Shown here in pieces: positions 37,345-47,966 of a DNA stretch of 64,000 bases (positions are counted from its first letter, which is position 1; each line of letters starts with the position of its first letter). The notes under the pieces are model-generated. The model searched no databases, had not been told where the DNA came from, and worked only from the letters and a program-made list of their open reading frames with translations. This DNA comes from Diphasiastrum complanatum (lineage: Eukaryota; Streptophyta; Lycopodiopsida; Lycopodiales; Lycopodiaceae), in the NCBI GenBank assembly GCA_029204225.1, contig CM055113.1, positions 10,254,364-10,318,363 of the forward strand, given 5' to 3'. The position numbers and the translations under genes were made by a program.

Positions 37345-37780
37345 ATAGCATAGAACAAAAATACATGTATAGACTTCATAGAAAAATATACATTGATATA
37401 TCAAATGCTGCTCCAGTTTATGAATTTAGGAGCACAAAATACATGTACAGATGCCCAACTTGGGCTTTCATTTACTGAATGAAAGAGTGTATACACAGAT
37501 TTTTACTAAAGTTTATTTGAAACTATTGTTCTCCCACAATGGTGATTGTTGTAGGTAGATCTTTGCAGCACGTTATCAGCTCCAGTCTTTTTTGCATATG
37601 TGACATGGCAAATATTAGTGAATGTGCAATTGTAAATGGTGACATTTTCTATTATTTTGTTCTATTTTGAAATGGCAATAAACATAAAGTAGTTACGAGT
37701 CTTCCGTTGATGATAAATCTGAAATATGTTGGTAGATTGGTTTGTAATAGCATGAGCTCTGTTCTGATAAAATCAAGCTT
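37345..37780. other. Convergent 3' intergenic region of the transposon
   Basis: 436 bp between the stop of the H3-Ulp1 gene and the stop of the minus-strand gene. No coding motif; both polyadenylation regions should lie here. Confidence 0.6.
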
Positions 37781-38895
37781 TCAGTGCTCTTCCACCTCAA
37801 CCATAGTCAAATATTCCTCATTATAGATAATTCTTATCTCCATTCGGTTTGTGTGACCATTTAGTTCAAAGTCTTGATCCAGTGGTAGCCATGTACCTTC
37901 AATTCTCTTGTATCTCTGGTAGCTAAATGTGAGACTGAGCATTTGCTTTTCGATATGATAACGAAAGATCATTGAGGACTTTTTAATCCTGCATTCTATG
38001 TCATTATTTGTTTTACTATCCCAACTTTGATCCATGAGATCTGACAAAGTCTCATCTGATAAATCCTTGCAAACAAATAAAGTTGGTGTCCTACGGACAC
38101 TAGCACTCGAGAAAAAATCAACAAATGTATGCAATGAGATAAACCAACTTAGGTGAACAATTTTTGAGCATGTGCTTATCTTCATAGCATTTTTAATATC
38201 AATGAGTAGCTTGCATCTCAAGGATTCAGAAACAATGCTATCAGGAGTAGGCCACTCATCACTTTGAAAACTAGGCAATGGAATTGCTTCGAGCTTGCCA
38301 AAACCTCCATCTGTTTGTGGCGTATATAAAGATTCATAAAAATAGATACCACAATCTACAAGTTCCTTTGGACTTCTTCCTTTGTATTGTAACTTTCCAA
38401 CATCAGAGTGAATCACGTCTAATAATCCTGCAAGTGATTGTGCGGGCTCCCATTCACTTATGCATGATGGATATAAATCTGAAAGAAAAAAACAATGTTG
38501 AAGCATTTAAATCATAATTTGAAGAGCATCAATAAAGAAAATCACCTATGATTGCTGTAGAGTGCATATGTTTTGATATACTTACAATTACATTTTTGAT
38601 GATCATGAGGATTGATATCATGTACTTTGATTTCTGAATGCATATATACGTGTTGCACTAAGACTTCTGATATCGATTGACCTCCTGGAGTAGTCTTAAA
38701 CTCCAAAATTTTTGCTTTCCAATAAAATTTGTAAGTCATTTTTGCTCTTTTCTTTTGTTGAAAATTTTCCTTTGATGATGGATGCAGCAATACCCATGAG
38801 TTCTTCGTATATTTTGTTGGCTTCTAGTTATCAGCTTCATCTTTCTCATTGTAAAGAATCATAGAATCAATTGTAGATCTGGGTCTGCTCGCCAT
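37781..38895 (-). CDS. Unknown transposon gene, possible BAH-like N-terminus
   Basis: Two exons, 38,895-38,592 and 38,478-37,781, joined by a GT-AG intron in consistent phase, encode 333 residues. An in-frame TAG at 38,826-38,824 (codon 24) would stop translation unless the true start is later, for instance at the ATG in KRAKMTYKFYW. The first half (KNSWVLLHPS, FYWKAKILEFKTTPGG, VLVQHVYMHSEI, DLYPSCISEWEPAQSLAG) has the strand pattern of a BAH domain, a chromatin-binding module; this is a weak call by eye. The C-terminal half (LPLPSFQSDEW, FVDFFSS, DLMDQSWDSK) is unrecognised. It is transcribed toward the H3-Ulp1 gene and starts about 440 bp inside the right TIR. Confidence 0.6.
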
Positions 38896-39308
38896 TGCTA
38901 TTTTCAAAGCTCGAGCGCCCTGATATGTTACTTAATTTTAATTTTTATATCACATTTAATCTTATGTGAATGCCAACATAGTCACAGTTACTGCGTATAC
39001 CATATTTTATGTAACTGTACATACTATATTTCTATAACTGTAACTAGTATAGTTAGAAAATTTCATTATACTAACCAGCATAGTAAAGTAAATTTAACTT
39101 GAGATATTGACGTTGGGCAGATTAGCACGTGTCGGGCAAGAAGAAGAAACCAATGGGATACGTCCATGCTGCCCAGACACAAATTTCAAAGTTTTCTATA
39201 TTGCATTTTTATTTTTTAGTTAATTTGAACTACGTTACGTAGATTTCAAATCTGTGCATTTTGATTGGGCCTGGTGACGGTCGAAACTAAAGAAAAAAAA
39301 TAAAAGTA
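38896..39308. other. Transposon right subterminal region
   Basis: About 410 bp, AT-rich, no coding motif. It contains one CACGTG (near 39,127), like the internal promoter, and presumably drives the minus-strand gene. Confidence 0.5.
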
Positions 39309-39336
39309 TCTTTTTGATATTGAGAACTCCTCTAAT
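39309..39336 (-). repeat. Right terminal inverted repeat
   Basis: 28 bases, perfect complement of 31,898-31,925. Confidence 0.95.
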
Positions 39337-40170
39337 GGCTACAATCAAGGGGCAACATGGACTCGTATCGTCCATTCCATCGCAAACTGAGTTGTGGCAT
39401 AAGAGGCTTGGTCACTTGAACTTGGAAAGCCTTAGTTTGATGAGAAAATTGGAGATGGTAACAGGATTGCCTACTATAGAAGACCACTTGAAATTGATGT
39501 GCGAATCATGTGTATATGGGAAGCAACATCGAGAGAAGTTCAATAAAAGTGGTGTTGCAAGAGCAAAGAACATCCTGGATTTAATCCACACATATTTATG
39601 CGGGTCTATGAGGACCATGTCCTTAGGTAAAGCCTTATCTTTCCTGACCTTTATTGATGATATGTCACGTAAGACGTGGATCTACTTCTTGAAGAAGAGA
39701 TCAGATGCATTTGACAATCTCAAGAGCTTCAAAGCATTGGTCGAAAATCAGACAGGTATGAAGATCAAAGTCCTAAGATCAGATAGTGGAGGTGAGTACA
39801 AGTCCAATGACTTCAATGATCTTTGTGATCAGTGTGGGATTAAAAGACAATTTATGCAAGCTCATACTCCTGCTCTCAATGGTTTAGCTAAGCACAAAAA
39901 TCGTACGATTGTGGAAAGTGCCAAATCTATGCTAGTTGAGATGAAACTACCAAAAGATTTTGGTCAGAAGCATGCAGTACGGTAGTCTATCTTCAAAATA
40001 GAAGTCCTACCATTGCCATACCAAAGATAACACCTGAGGAAGCATTCACGAAGAAGAAGCCAAAGGTGAACCACTTGCAAATCTTTGGATGTAAGGCCTT
40101 TGTACACATTCCAAAGAAAGAGAGACGTAAACTTGATGTGAAAGCTATCAAGTGAATATTCCTAAGATAT
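39337..40170 (+). pseudogene. pol: Copia C pre-integrase and integrase
   Basis: Reads ELWHKRLGHLNLESLSLM, then a C-x2-C zinc half (CESCVYGKQ), LTFIDDMSRKTWIYFL and VLRSDSGGEYKSNDF. The catalytic Glu region reads ALNGLAKHKNRT, where a functional element has GLAERKNRT-type sequence, so the active-site Glu has become Lys. The frame shifts near 39,980 and meets a stop near 40,155. It continues the polyprotein cut at 31,897. Confidence 0.9.
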
Positions 40171-40179
40171 GATGAACGT

Positions 40180-42214
40180 GTGAAGGGCTATAGATGTTTT
40201 GATCCAGTGGAAAACAAAATCCATGTAAGCTGTGGTGTTATCTTTGATGAATCCAAGATGTATGAAGATGAGGATGCTGAGAAGATAGACACATCCATTG
40301 GAAAAGATGGTATAGTGATGATACCTTTTGATAATGATCCATTCATTGACCTTCCAAGTGATGAACATGACGATACATCTCAAGATACTACTACTCAACC
40401 TCAAGAGACAGGTTGGAGAGGTAGAGACAAACTTTTTGGTGCAAGAAGGATTGAAGTTGCAGGTGACAAACGCAAGGAGAAGGATGTACCGTGGGAAACA
40501 TTTTCACCAGGAAGCCGATCACCTGACAGGAAGCTCCCTAAGTGGTTTGAGAGATTGTTGGAGAGCCGCGACATGGATGACTTTCCAGGATCATCTAGCC
40601 AGGGAGAGCTACAAAGATCAACAAGAGAGAAGACACAACCTGAAAGGTATGAAGCAAATTATGCTCTCTTATCTAGCATTATTCAAAGCAAAGAACCTTC
40701 GACTTATGATGAAGCAAAGGATGATGAAATTTGGGTCAAGGCCATGGGAGAGGAGATGGAGTCAATTGCTAAGCATAGCACATGGGACTTAGTAGAACCA
40801 CCAGTTGGCAAGAAACCCATTGGTTGCAAATGGGTATACAGGACTAAGTACCATGCAGATGGAAGTATAGCAAAGCACAAGGCAAGATTGGTGATCAAAG
40901 GGTATGCACAAAGTAAAGGCATCGACTATGAGGAGACCTTTGCATCAATATGTAAGTGGAATACTCTACGTCTACTTGTTGCTTTAGCTTCACATTTTGG
41001 TTGGCTTTTGCATCAGATGGATGTGAAATCTGCTTTTCTAATGGTGAGCTAGAAGAAGAGGTGTTCATGGATCAACCTGAAGCCTTTGTAATGAAGGGAC
41101 ATAAAAATAAAGTATGTCGCTTGAAGAAAGCTTTATGGTCTTAAACAGGCACCACGTGCATGGTATAGTAGGATTGATGCCTACTTTCGTTCAAAGGGGA
41201 TGGTGAGAACACATTCTGATCCAAATCTATATGTCTTATGTTTTGATGGTATGGTTGATTTGATTGCTCTTTATGTTGATGACTTGATTATTATGGGAAA
41301 TAATCAAGAGATGATAGATATGATCAAGAAAGACCTCATGGAAGATGACAGATCTCAGCTTGATGCATTATTGCCTTGGAGTAGAGGTGTGACAAAAAGG
41401 ACACGAAGTGGGTTTAACACAGGTGAAGTATGTCAAAGAGTTGCTGCACAAGTTTAGGTTGCAGGATTGCAAACCAGTGAATACTCTTATTGAACCAGGT
41501 AAAAAGCTTTCTAAGCTTGATTAGTTACAGTCAGTTGATGCTATACTGTATAGGCAGTTAGTAGGGAGCTTGATTTACCTTACCACAACTAGACCAGATA
41601 TATACTATGTTGTTGGCATTGTACGTCAGTTTATGGTAGCACCTACAGAAACACATTGGAAGGCAGCTAAATGCATTTTGCGTTATGTGAAAGGCACTTC
41701 AGATTATGGCTTGATTTACAGGAAGCATGATGGTTTACCTGAGTTGTGTGACTATGTGGATGCAGATTGGGGAGGTGACTATGATGATCGTAGATCCTCC
41801 ACAGGGTATGTATTCCAGTTTTGTGATAGTTGCTTTTTCTGGTCTAGTAAGAAGCAAAGTACAATTGCTCTTTCCACCACAGAAGTAGAGTATAAGACAA
41901 TGTGTAGTTCAGCACAAGAAGCTATATGATTGAGACAAATCTTGGAAGAAGCTGGCATGAAATAGAAAAATCCCACGACATTACATAGCAACAGTCAGAG
42001 TGGCATTCAGCTAGCAAAGAATCCAGTGTTCCATGCAAGAACTAAACACATTGAGATTCAGTATCACTTTATATGTGAGAGGCTGTTGAGTCGTGAAATT
42101 CATGTTGTTCATTGTAGCACAGAAGAACAACTAGCTGATATTTTCACTAAGCCACTTGTTGGAGAAAAGTTTGATAAGTTTAGATCAAAGCTTTATGTAC
42201 TTAAAGTTTGTTGA
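40180..42214 (+). pseudogene. pol: Copia C reverse transcriptase and RNase H
   Basis: The first open part (40,180-41,052) has the pre-RT linker and the RT start GCKWVYRTKYHADGS, IDYEETFASI and MDVKSAFL. Frames at 41,200-41,457 hold the catalytic box ALYVDDLIIMG. RNase H lies in 41,570-41,929 (VDADWGGDYDDRRSSTGYV, ALSTTEVEYK), and the end at 42,026-42,214 has RTKHIEIQYHFI and QLADIFTKPL. Frameshifts near 41,050 and 41,450 and several stops break it; the two RT aspartates remain. Confidence 0.9.
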
Positions 42215-42258
42215 CTTTAAAGCTATGTATATGACTGTATAAAAAGTAGACTCTACTT

Positions 42259-42268
42259 TAAGGGAGAG
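42259..42268 (+). other. Polypurine tract of Copia C
   Basis: AAGGGAGAGA-type purine run directly before the 3' LTR. Confidence 0.8.
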
Positions 42269-42563
42269 AGTTAGAATTAAAGTAGAATCACTGTGCTACT
42301 GTACTGTGGGTCCTATAAGTTGATAAGGATCAGTTGGCCTCTCCACGAGGCCAGTTGGCCTCGCCACGAGGCAAGTCAACGGGACACGCGTCCCGCCAAC
42401 GACAACCTGGGTCATGCATGGGTTGCTTGAGTGAACAACTATATGTACAGTGTAATTTCACTTTGAGAAATACAGTTGCTATGTGAGCTTGTTGTGGAGT
42501 GTGTTTTCTATCTGTGTTACTGTGTAGCATGATCTGTGTTCCTTTTCGAAGCAAATTTTGAGT
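42269..42563 (+). repeat. 3' LTR of Copia C
   Basis: 295 bp, starting AGTTAGAATTAAAG. It differs from the 5' LTR by scattered substitutions and by a tandem 21-bp duplication near 42,332-42,373, which explains the size difference. Confidence 0.9.
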
Positions 42564-42568
42564 CAAAC

Positions 42569-44050
42569 ATGATACATGGGATTTGATAAAACCTCTTTTT
42601 GATAAAAACCCCATTGGCTATAAATGGCTGTATAGAAAAAGTACTTTATAGATGGAATCCATCCAAGACACAAAGCGAGGTTGATGCTCAAAGACTATGC
42701 TTAAAGAAACCGTGAGGACCATAAGGAATTCTTTGCACCTATTTGTAAAGGGAACACTTTACTTCTTCTTATAGCTTGAGTTTTCCAATTTGGATAACTT
42801 TTTATATCAAGTGGACATAAAGTCTACTTTTCTTAATAGTACTTTTGAAGAGGAGGTTATATGTATCAACCAAATGGGTTTGTTGAGAAAGGGTAGGAGG
42901 ATAAAGAATGTCAAGGCACTTTTTGGCCTAAAACAAGTACCACATGTGTGGTACAATAGGATTGATGCATATTTTTTATCTCTATATCTTATGCTTTGAA
43001 GATGTAATTGCTTTGGTTCCTCTCTATGTTGATGACTTGATTTTTGCAAGAAGTAATTAAGATGTAGTGTAAATGATCAATATGCATTCTAGAAAAATTA
43101 ATTTGAGATGATTGATCTTAACCTAATGCATTATTGTCTTGGAGTTGATGGCGAAAAGGAATGAGATAGACTTAATACAAGCTAAATATGTCAAAAAGTT
43201 GTTGCACATGTTCGGGTTACAAGATTATAAGCCAATGAACACTCCTATTGAGCCAAGCCTTTCTTAAAAACTTTTTAAATTTGACAATTCTGAACCATTT
43301 GATGCTACTTCATATAGCTAGTTGGTAGGAAGCTCTATTTATTTCACCATGGCTAGACCAGACATATGTTAGGTTGTTAGGATTGTGAGTCAATTTTTGG
43401 CAGTACCTAATGAAGTACATTGAAAGATAGCTAACCTGATCTTGAGGTGTGTTAAGGGCACTTCCAAATATGGTCTAGTATATAGGAGGGAGGAGATTCT
43501 ACCCAAGATATAAGGCTATGTTGATGTGGATTGGGGAGGCGACTATGATGATCAACAATCCACCACCACAAGGTATGTGTTTCAGTTTAGTGGTATGTTA
43601 GGGGCACTTCCAATTATGGTCTAATATATAGGAGGGAGGAGATTCTACCCAAGATTTAAGGCTATGTTGATGTGGATTGAGGGAGACGACTACGATGATC
43701 AACGATCCACCACCACAAGGTTGTTTTTCTTGGTCTAGTAGAAATCACAATATAGTTGTTTTATCCACAACAGAACTCGAGTATAAGGCAATATGCAGTG
43801 CATGTACTCAGGAACCATTTGGTTAAGGCAATTCATTAAGGAAATTGGTTTGGAAAAGGAAAAACTGACCACCTTATATAACGACAGTCAGAATGCCATT
43901 CAGTTGATTAAAAAGCCAATGTATTATGCTAGGACAAAACATATCAAGATTGCGCTTTGGTCTTTGACCATAAATGCGTCTTTGTCCACTTCGAACTGGG
44001 GAGATGATGTAACTGTATTTGCTTGTTGATCAGGTTGATTGGCTGATACC
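42569..44050 (+). pseudogene. Outer Copia relic B, 3' part (RT and RNase H)
   Basis: Resumes the frame broken at 29,099: HDTWDLIKPLFDKNPIGYKW, then RT fragments (FGLKQVPHVWYNRIDAYFL, PLYVDDLIFAR) and RNase H (TTLYNDSQNAIQLIKKPMYY, ARTKHIKI). It is much more decayed than Copia C, with stops in every frame. A stretch of about 140 bp of RNase H is duplicated in tandem (43,447-43,588 and 43,590-43,722). No LTR of this element was found, and it ends abruptly at the Gypsy relic. Confidence 0.85.
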
Positions 44051-44052
44051 CT

Positions 44053-45000
44053 GTGCAAGACATCCGGATATACACATGACTCTTGATTTGGTCAAGAGAG
44101 AGTTTTATTGTTTGCTCAAACTCAAAGCTATATGTCGAGTCATACATGATTAAATGCAAGCCTTGTCGACTGGCTAAGGTTGAGGGCCTTAAAATGGTGG
44201 TTTGTTGCATCCATTGGATATTCTTGATAAGAGATGGGAGAATATATTGATGGACTTGGTGGTTGGACTTCCAAAGATCCAATGGCAAAATGATTCTATA
44301 CAGTGGACGAGTTAATTAAATTAGCTACATTCATACCAGTTAAGTCGACTATTAAGGCTTTGAATTAACCCAGATCTTTGTTGAAAGATTAATTTAGTTG
44401 TATTGGCATTGTTAGTGATAGAGATCCTAAGTTCACAAGTCACTTCTAGTCAGCAGTATTCCACAAACTCGAGACTTCTCTTAGTTTTAGTTCTATTGAT
44501 CGTTCTGAATCAGATGGCCAGTTGGAAAAAACTAATCCGACCATGGAAGATATATTGAGAACATATGTTTCTCACATGCGATCCCATTGGGAAGATTACA
44601 TTCCTTTGATTGAGTTTGCATACAATATATTAGAAAGTATTATGCTACATGTTATAGCCCTTTTATGCTAATGTATGGTTTTCAACCTAGATCTCCGATT
44701 AATGTCGAAACAAAATCTGTTAAGATCCATAAGGTGGCAGATTCCTGCATGATATGCAAGAAATAGTGCAGATGGAAAAAGGTAGTATCCGTAGTGTTGA
44801 GAATAGAGCTAAGCCGCCTATGTTGATCTTAAGAGAAATTCAAGAGATTTTAAAGTTAATGACTGGGTATATCTTAGAATGCCAAAAGATTCTAGGACAT
44901 TACATACATGCAAGCATTATAAACTATCTATCAAATATTGTGGAACGTTCAAGGTTATACAAAAAGTTGGTTCTTTAGCTTTATGAAATAAATCTCTAAG
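44053..45000 (+). pseudogene. Ty3/Gypsy integrase relic, copy 2
   Basis: Closely matches 27,478-28,435 in the same orientation, starting at TGTGCAAGACAT. It has the same zinc region, stops, DNPTMEDILRTY-like segment and C-terminal tail with small differences. It lacks the first 120 bp of copy 1. Confidence 0.8.
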
Positions 45001-45019
45001 AAAAATTTACTACACACCC

Positions 45020-45578
45020 AATATTTCATGTAAGCTAGTAAAATTAAGTCAATGTGCATGTGTAAATCGGTAATTAGACCTAAATATATCTAAACCTATG
45101 ACATTATGCCAGCCATAGAGTTAAGCGAGAGGTAATGTCATTGAGAAGGCCATTGTCTCATGTAACATGGAATCCTACACCAAGTGGTAGGAGCCACGAA
45201 TTTTGAGAGATGGCATAATCAATGACCATTATTTAGTAGCCATGAATTGTGAGGATGGCCTAATCAATGACCACTATTTCACATAATTAGATTTAGTTGG
45301 ATTTTTTGAACCTATTTTTAATGTTGGTGAAAATTGTGATCCAAGGTGGTCTCAAAAACGCGCCAATCCAAGTTGGTCGTAAAAAAGGCAAAGAGTGGTG
45401 TTGTTGCTAATATTTTGCATCCAATGCAAAAAAAAATGTTGCAAGAGAAATTAGAATAATGTATATCTAACATATCAAAAAGACGAACTATGGGATAAAA
45501 TCTAGCCTCCTAGAAGAGACATCTCAAAGCTAACTACATAATCAAGATCATGAATCATATATTCTATTGACATTAAAG

Positions 45579-45613
<35 letters not shown>

Positions 45614-47966
45614 GCACAAGACTTGATCTAACGACATAGAGGTCTCATAATTCAATAGAATCAAAGACATGCCTTGTCGAACGATGGCCAGATTTAAAGT
45701 CACACATTTACAAGAAAAAAAGCATTAAAAACATAAATTATCCTAGGTAAGATGTGCTTTTTGTACAAAAATTGTGAAAGAGCATACTTGTCTTGTGACT
45801 AAGGATCCCCACTCTCATCAAAGAAATGAAGAAGATTTCATCATAGGGGATATATCATGATGCCACTTTGGAATCGTGAATGTTGATTTAATGCATCTGA
45901 TTTGACCTTTTCATGTTTCCGCATTTGAATGAATTTTGTGTGTCTTTTCAACTATTTTTAAACGCCTTTCAAATACATTTTAAGGCAAACTTGGACCAAT
46001 GAAAAGCTGTAAACACGTATTCTCTAACACAACATACATTTATGAGAGATACATTCTTCTCTCTCAGGTATGTGGAACCCCTAGATCCAAAACCCTTGCT
46101 TCTCTAGAGCTCTTTTAGTTTTAGTTTTCATCCATTGTTTTCTTTCTGCTTTGAGCTCTGCCCTCGGCCTCGACGGCCCTCGAGGGCGGTACGCTGCAAT
46201 GCCCTACTTTTCTCTCTTCCGTTTAGCTTCCTCAACTTTTGCTTTTTTCTCGCAGCTCTCTTCCGATCGTGTAGCAGCCCTTTGTTCAGGGTGTTGTTTG
46301 CTGTGGTTGTGCTAATGCTTTGCTATTTAGTGTCAGATTTGCTCTAATAGAAGGCTTATCTTTCATTGCAGTCAGACTGGAACCCTGCGATTTTGGAACG
46401 TCTTTTCTTTGTGGTCAGGTTTTAACAACAACGTGGCCTGTCAAGGGCTCCCCTGAGTCCAGCATAACCTCATGGTTTTATGCAATACGATATTCGTAAG
46501 TAGTTAGCTGTACGTGTGTAAATCATGCGGCAGTTCTTTTCGATTCATTAGTTTGTCCCCATGGATCTAAACATTAAAGTGTTAAGTGCGACATAAAACT
46601 TTGCACATAACACCTGTCAGGATCTCTTGGGTATATCCTCTTATTAATATAGAAATTTTAGTCAGACTTTTCATTTGTGCAGCAGTAGCAACAATGAAAG
46701 GGCGTGCAGTTTTCGTTCAACTCATGAAAATCAGCTGAATATTCCTTTTTAGTGAGCGGTAGATTCTTTACCGCTTTGGGACTTATGTAGGTTATTTTTC
46801 TATTAAGTCTTCATTCCATGAAACCCTTCTTATTTATCGGACGTTGCCTATTTATGCAGGACTGAGATCTAGAACTTTCTTCCTCTATATGATGCGGTTG
46901 GCTGTTGTTCAAATTGTAATTTGAATCGTTTCGAGTTATAGCGGCTGTGAGTGATCGTCACTCGCGTTAACGCCTTTATGTTTGGCTTGAATGTCGTTGC
47001 CGTTCTGTCGATAGACTATCAAGGATTTTGTATGGTAGGCTTGATACACTGGAAGGTACGCGTCATTAATCTAATTCTTGATTTTGGTGTCATAAAGTAC
47101 AATGTCCTGATTTTTGCTAAAAAGTACTACAGTGCAGGCGTTCTTTATAAACTGTCACAAGTGAAGTAAATTTCCATGCTGTAGTGCTCGGAGGATTTAT
47201 TTCAGAGCAACTTTAGTTTTTAGTATTGAAGTCTTGTTGGTCTTAGGAGTTTTCAAAATTGTGTTTGTAATTGTACAGTTCCGTTTGCATTCATGACTTT
47301 GATCTAGTCTTAAAACATCATTGATTGTGCATTAGTTTTTCCATAAGTCAGATGCAAACCAGAATTAGAAAAGTCGTTTCAACTATTGCGAAATTTGAAT
47401 ATCTATTACTATGAATGTCAGCATCTATCGGTGAAAATGGCTATTTACTAATGTAACTAGTCACGCTGAACGGATGCCATATCAAAGTTGCAGTTGAATT
47501 AGTTAGCACGGTAATAGTGGTGCTGACTTCAGACACTGCAATATATCATCCTGTTCTCCAATACATATCTCTACCCCCTCCCCATCCGTTGAGGCAATTG
47601 CGGCAGTGCTCGAAAATTTCATTCCAACAAGTTTCAGGTTATCGATGGAGGTTGTTCATTTCTAGCAACCATTTGCTCAAGTTTATCTGGCTGCTTCCTG
47701 TGGAATCAAAACACCCCTCTTCCAAGACTTCTCACAAGCTGCAAAAGATCCAGTGCTGTTAGAACACGGAAGTAATAAGTGGCATGGCATAATTAGAGTT
47801 TCAGAGCACCATTGTGACAATAGTTCCATTGACATGCAGTGATTCTTTCAGTCGCTCTTTGCACTCCATCAATTCTTTGCAGCTTTTCATTCTGATGTGC
47901 ACCTATCCACTTGATATGGTTCTTTTAATCCATACATTTTTGCAAGCATAAGCAGTTTAGTGATTT
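45020..47966. other. Intergenic, no supportable gene
   Basis: Contains a (CT)n tract at about 45,582-45,611 and the inverted partner (45,866-45,935) of 28,563-28,632. From 46,000 to 47,900 composition is less AT-rich and splice-like sites occur, but no frame above about 80 codons carries a motif; an untranslated or non-coding transcript is possible. No tRNA-like fold was recognised. Confidence 0.4.

Larger units (their letters stand above)
31898..39336. mobile_element. DNA transposon with 28-bp TIRs carrying transposase, H3-Ulp1 and BAH-like genes
   Basis: The ends are exact reverse complements over at least 28 bases (ATTAGAGGAGTTCTCAATAT... and its complement), with looser similarity for about 8 more. 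They interrupt the pol gene of Copia C between protease and integrase, so the element's extent is fixed independently of its content. No target-site duplication is evident: joining ...GTTGAATC to GGCTACAATC gives plausible Copia coding (VESATIKGQHG). Three spliced genes lie inside: transposase (+, decayed), histone H3/Ulp1 (+) and an unknown BAH-like gene (-), the last two convergent. Gene content and absent duplication do not match any superfamily I can name with confidence. Confidence 0.9.
29100..42563 (+). mobile_element. Ty1/Copia retrotransposon C (13.5 kb with its insert)
   Basis: LTRs at 29,100-29,373 and 42,269-42,563 bracket primer site, gag, protease, integrase, RT-RNase H and polypurine tract in Copia order. 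The exact 5-bp repeat CAAAC flanks it (29,095-29,099 and 42,564-42,568). Removing the element and one CAAAC restores the outer Copia frame (IAK|HDTWDL), confirming both ends. Both LTRs start AGTTAG rather than TG, and the 3' ends read GG or GT rather than CA. About 7.4 kb is a DNA transposon inserted between protease and integrase; without it the element is about 6.0 kb. Stops and shifts in gag and pol make it non-autonomous. Confidence 0.93.

Noticed and set aside
31898-39336. Helitron or LTR origin of the 7.4-kb insert
   Set aside because: Perfect terminal inverted repeats exclude both: Helitrons lack TIRs and LTR elements have direct repeats.
46135-46347. 70-codon hydrophobic frame resembling a membrane peptide
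   Set aside because: Pyrimidine-rich DNA gives Phe/Leu/Ser-rich translations by chance; no family match or conserved context.
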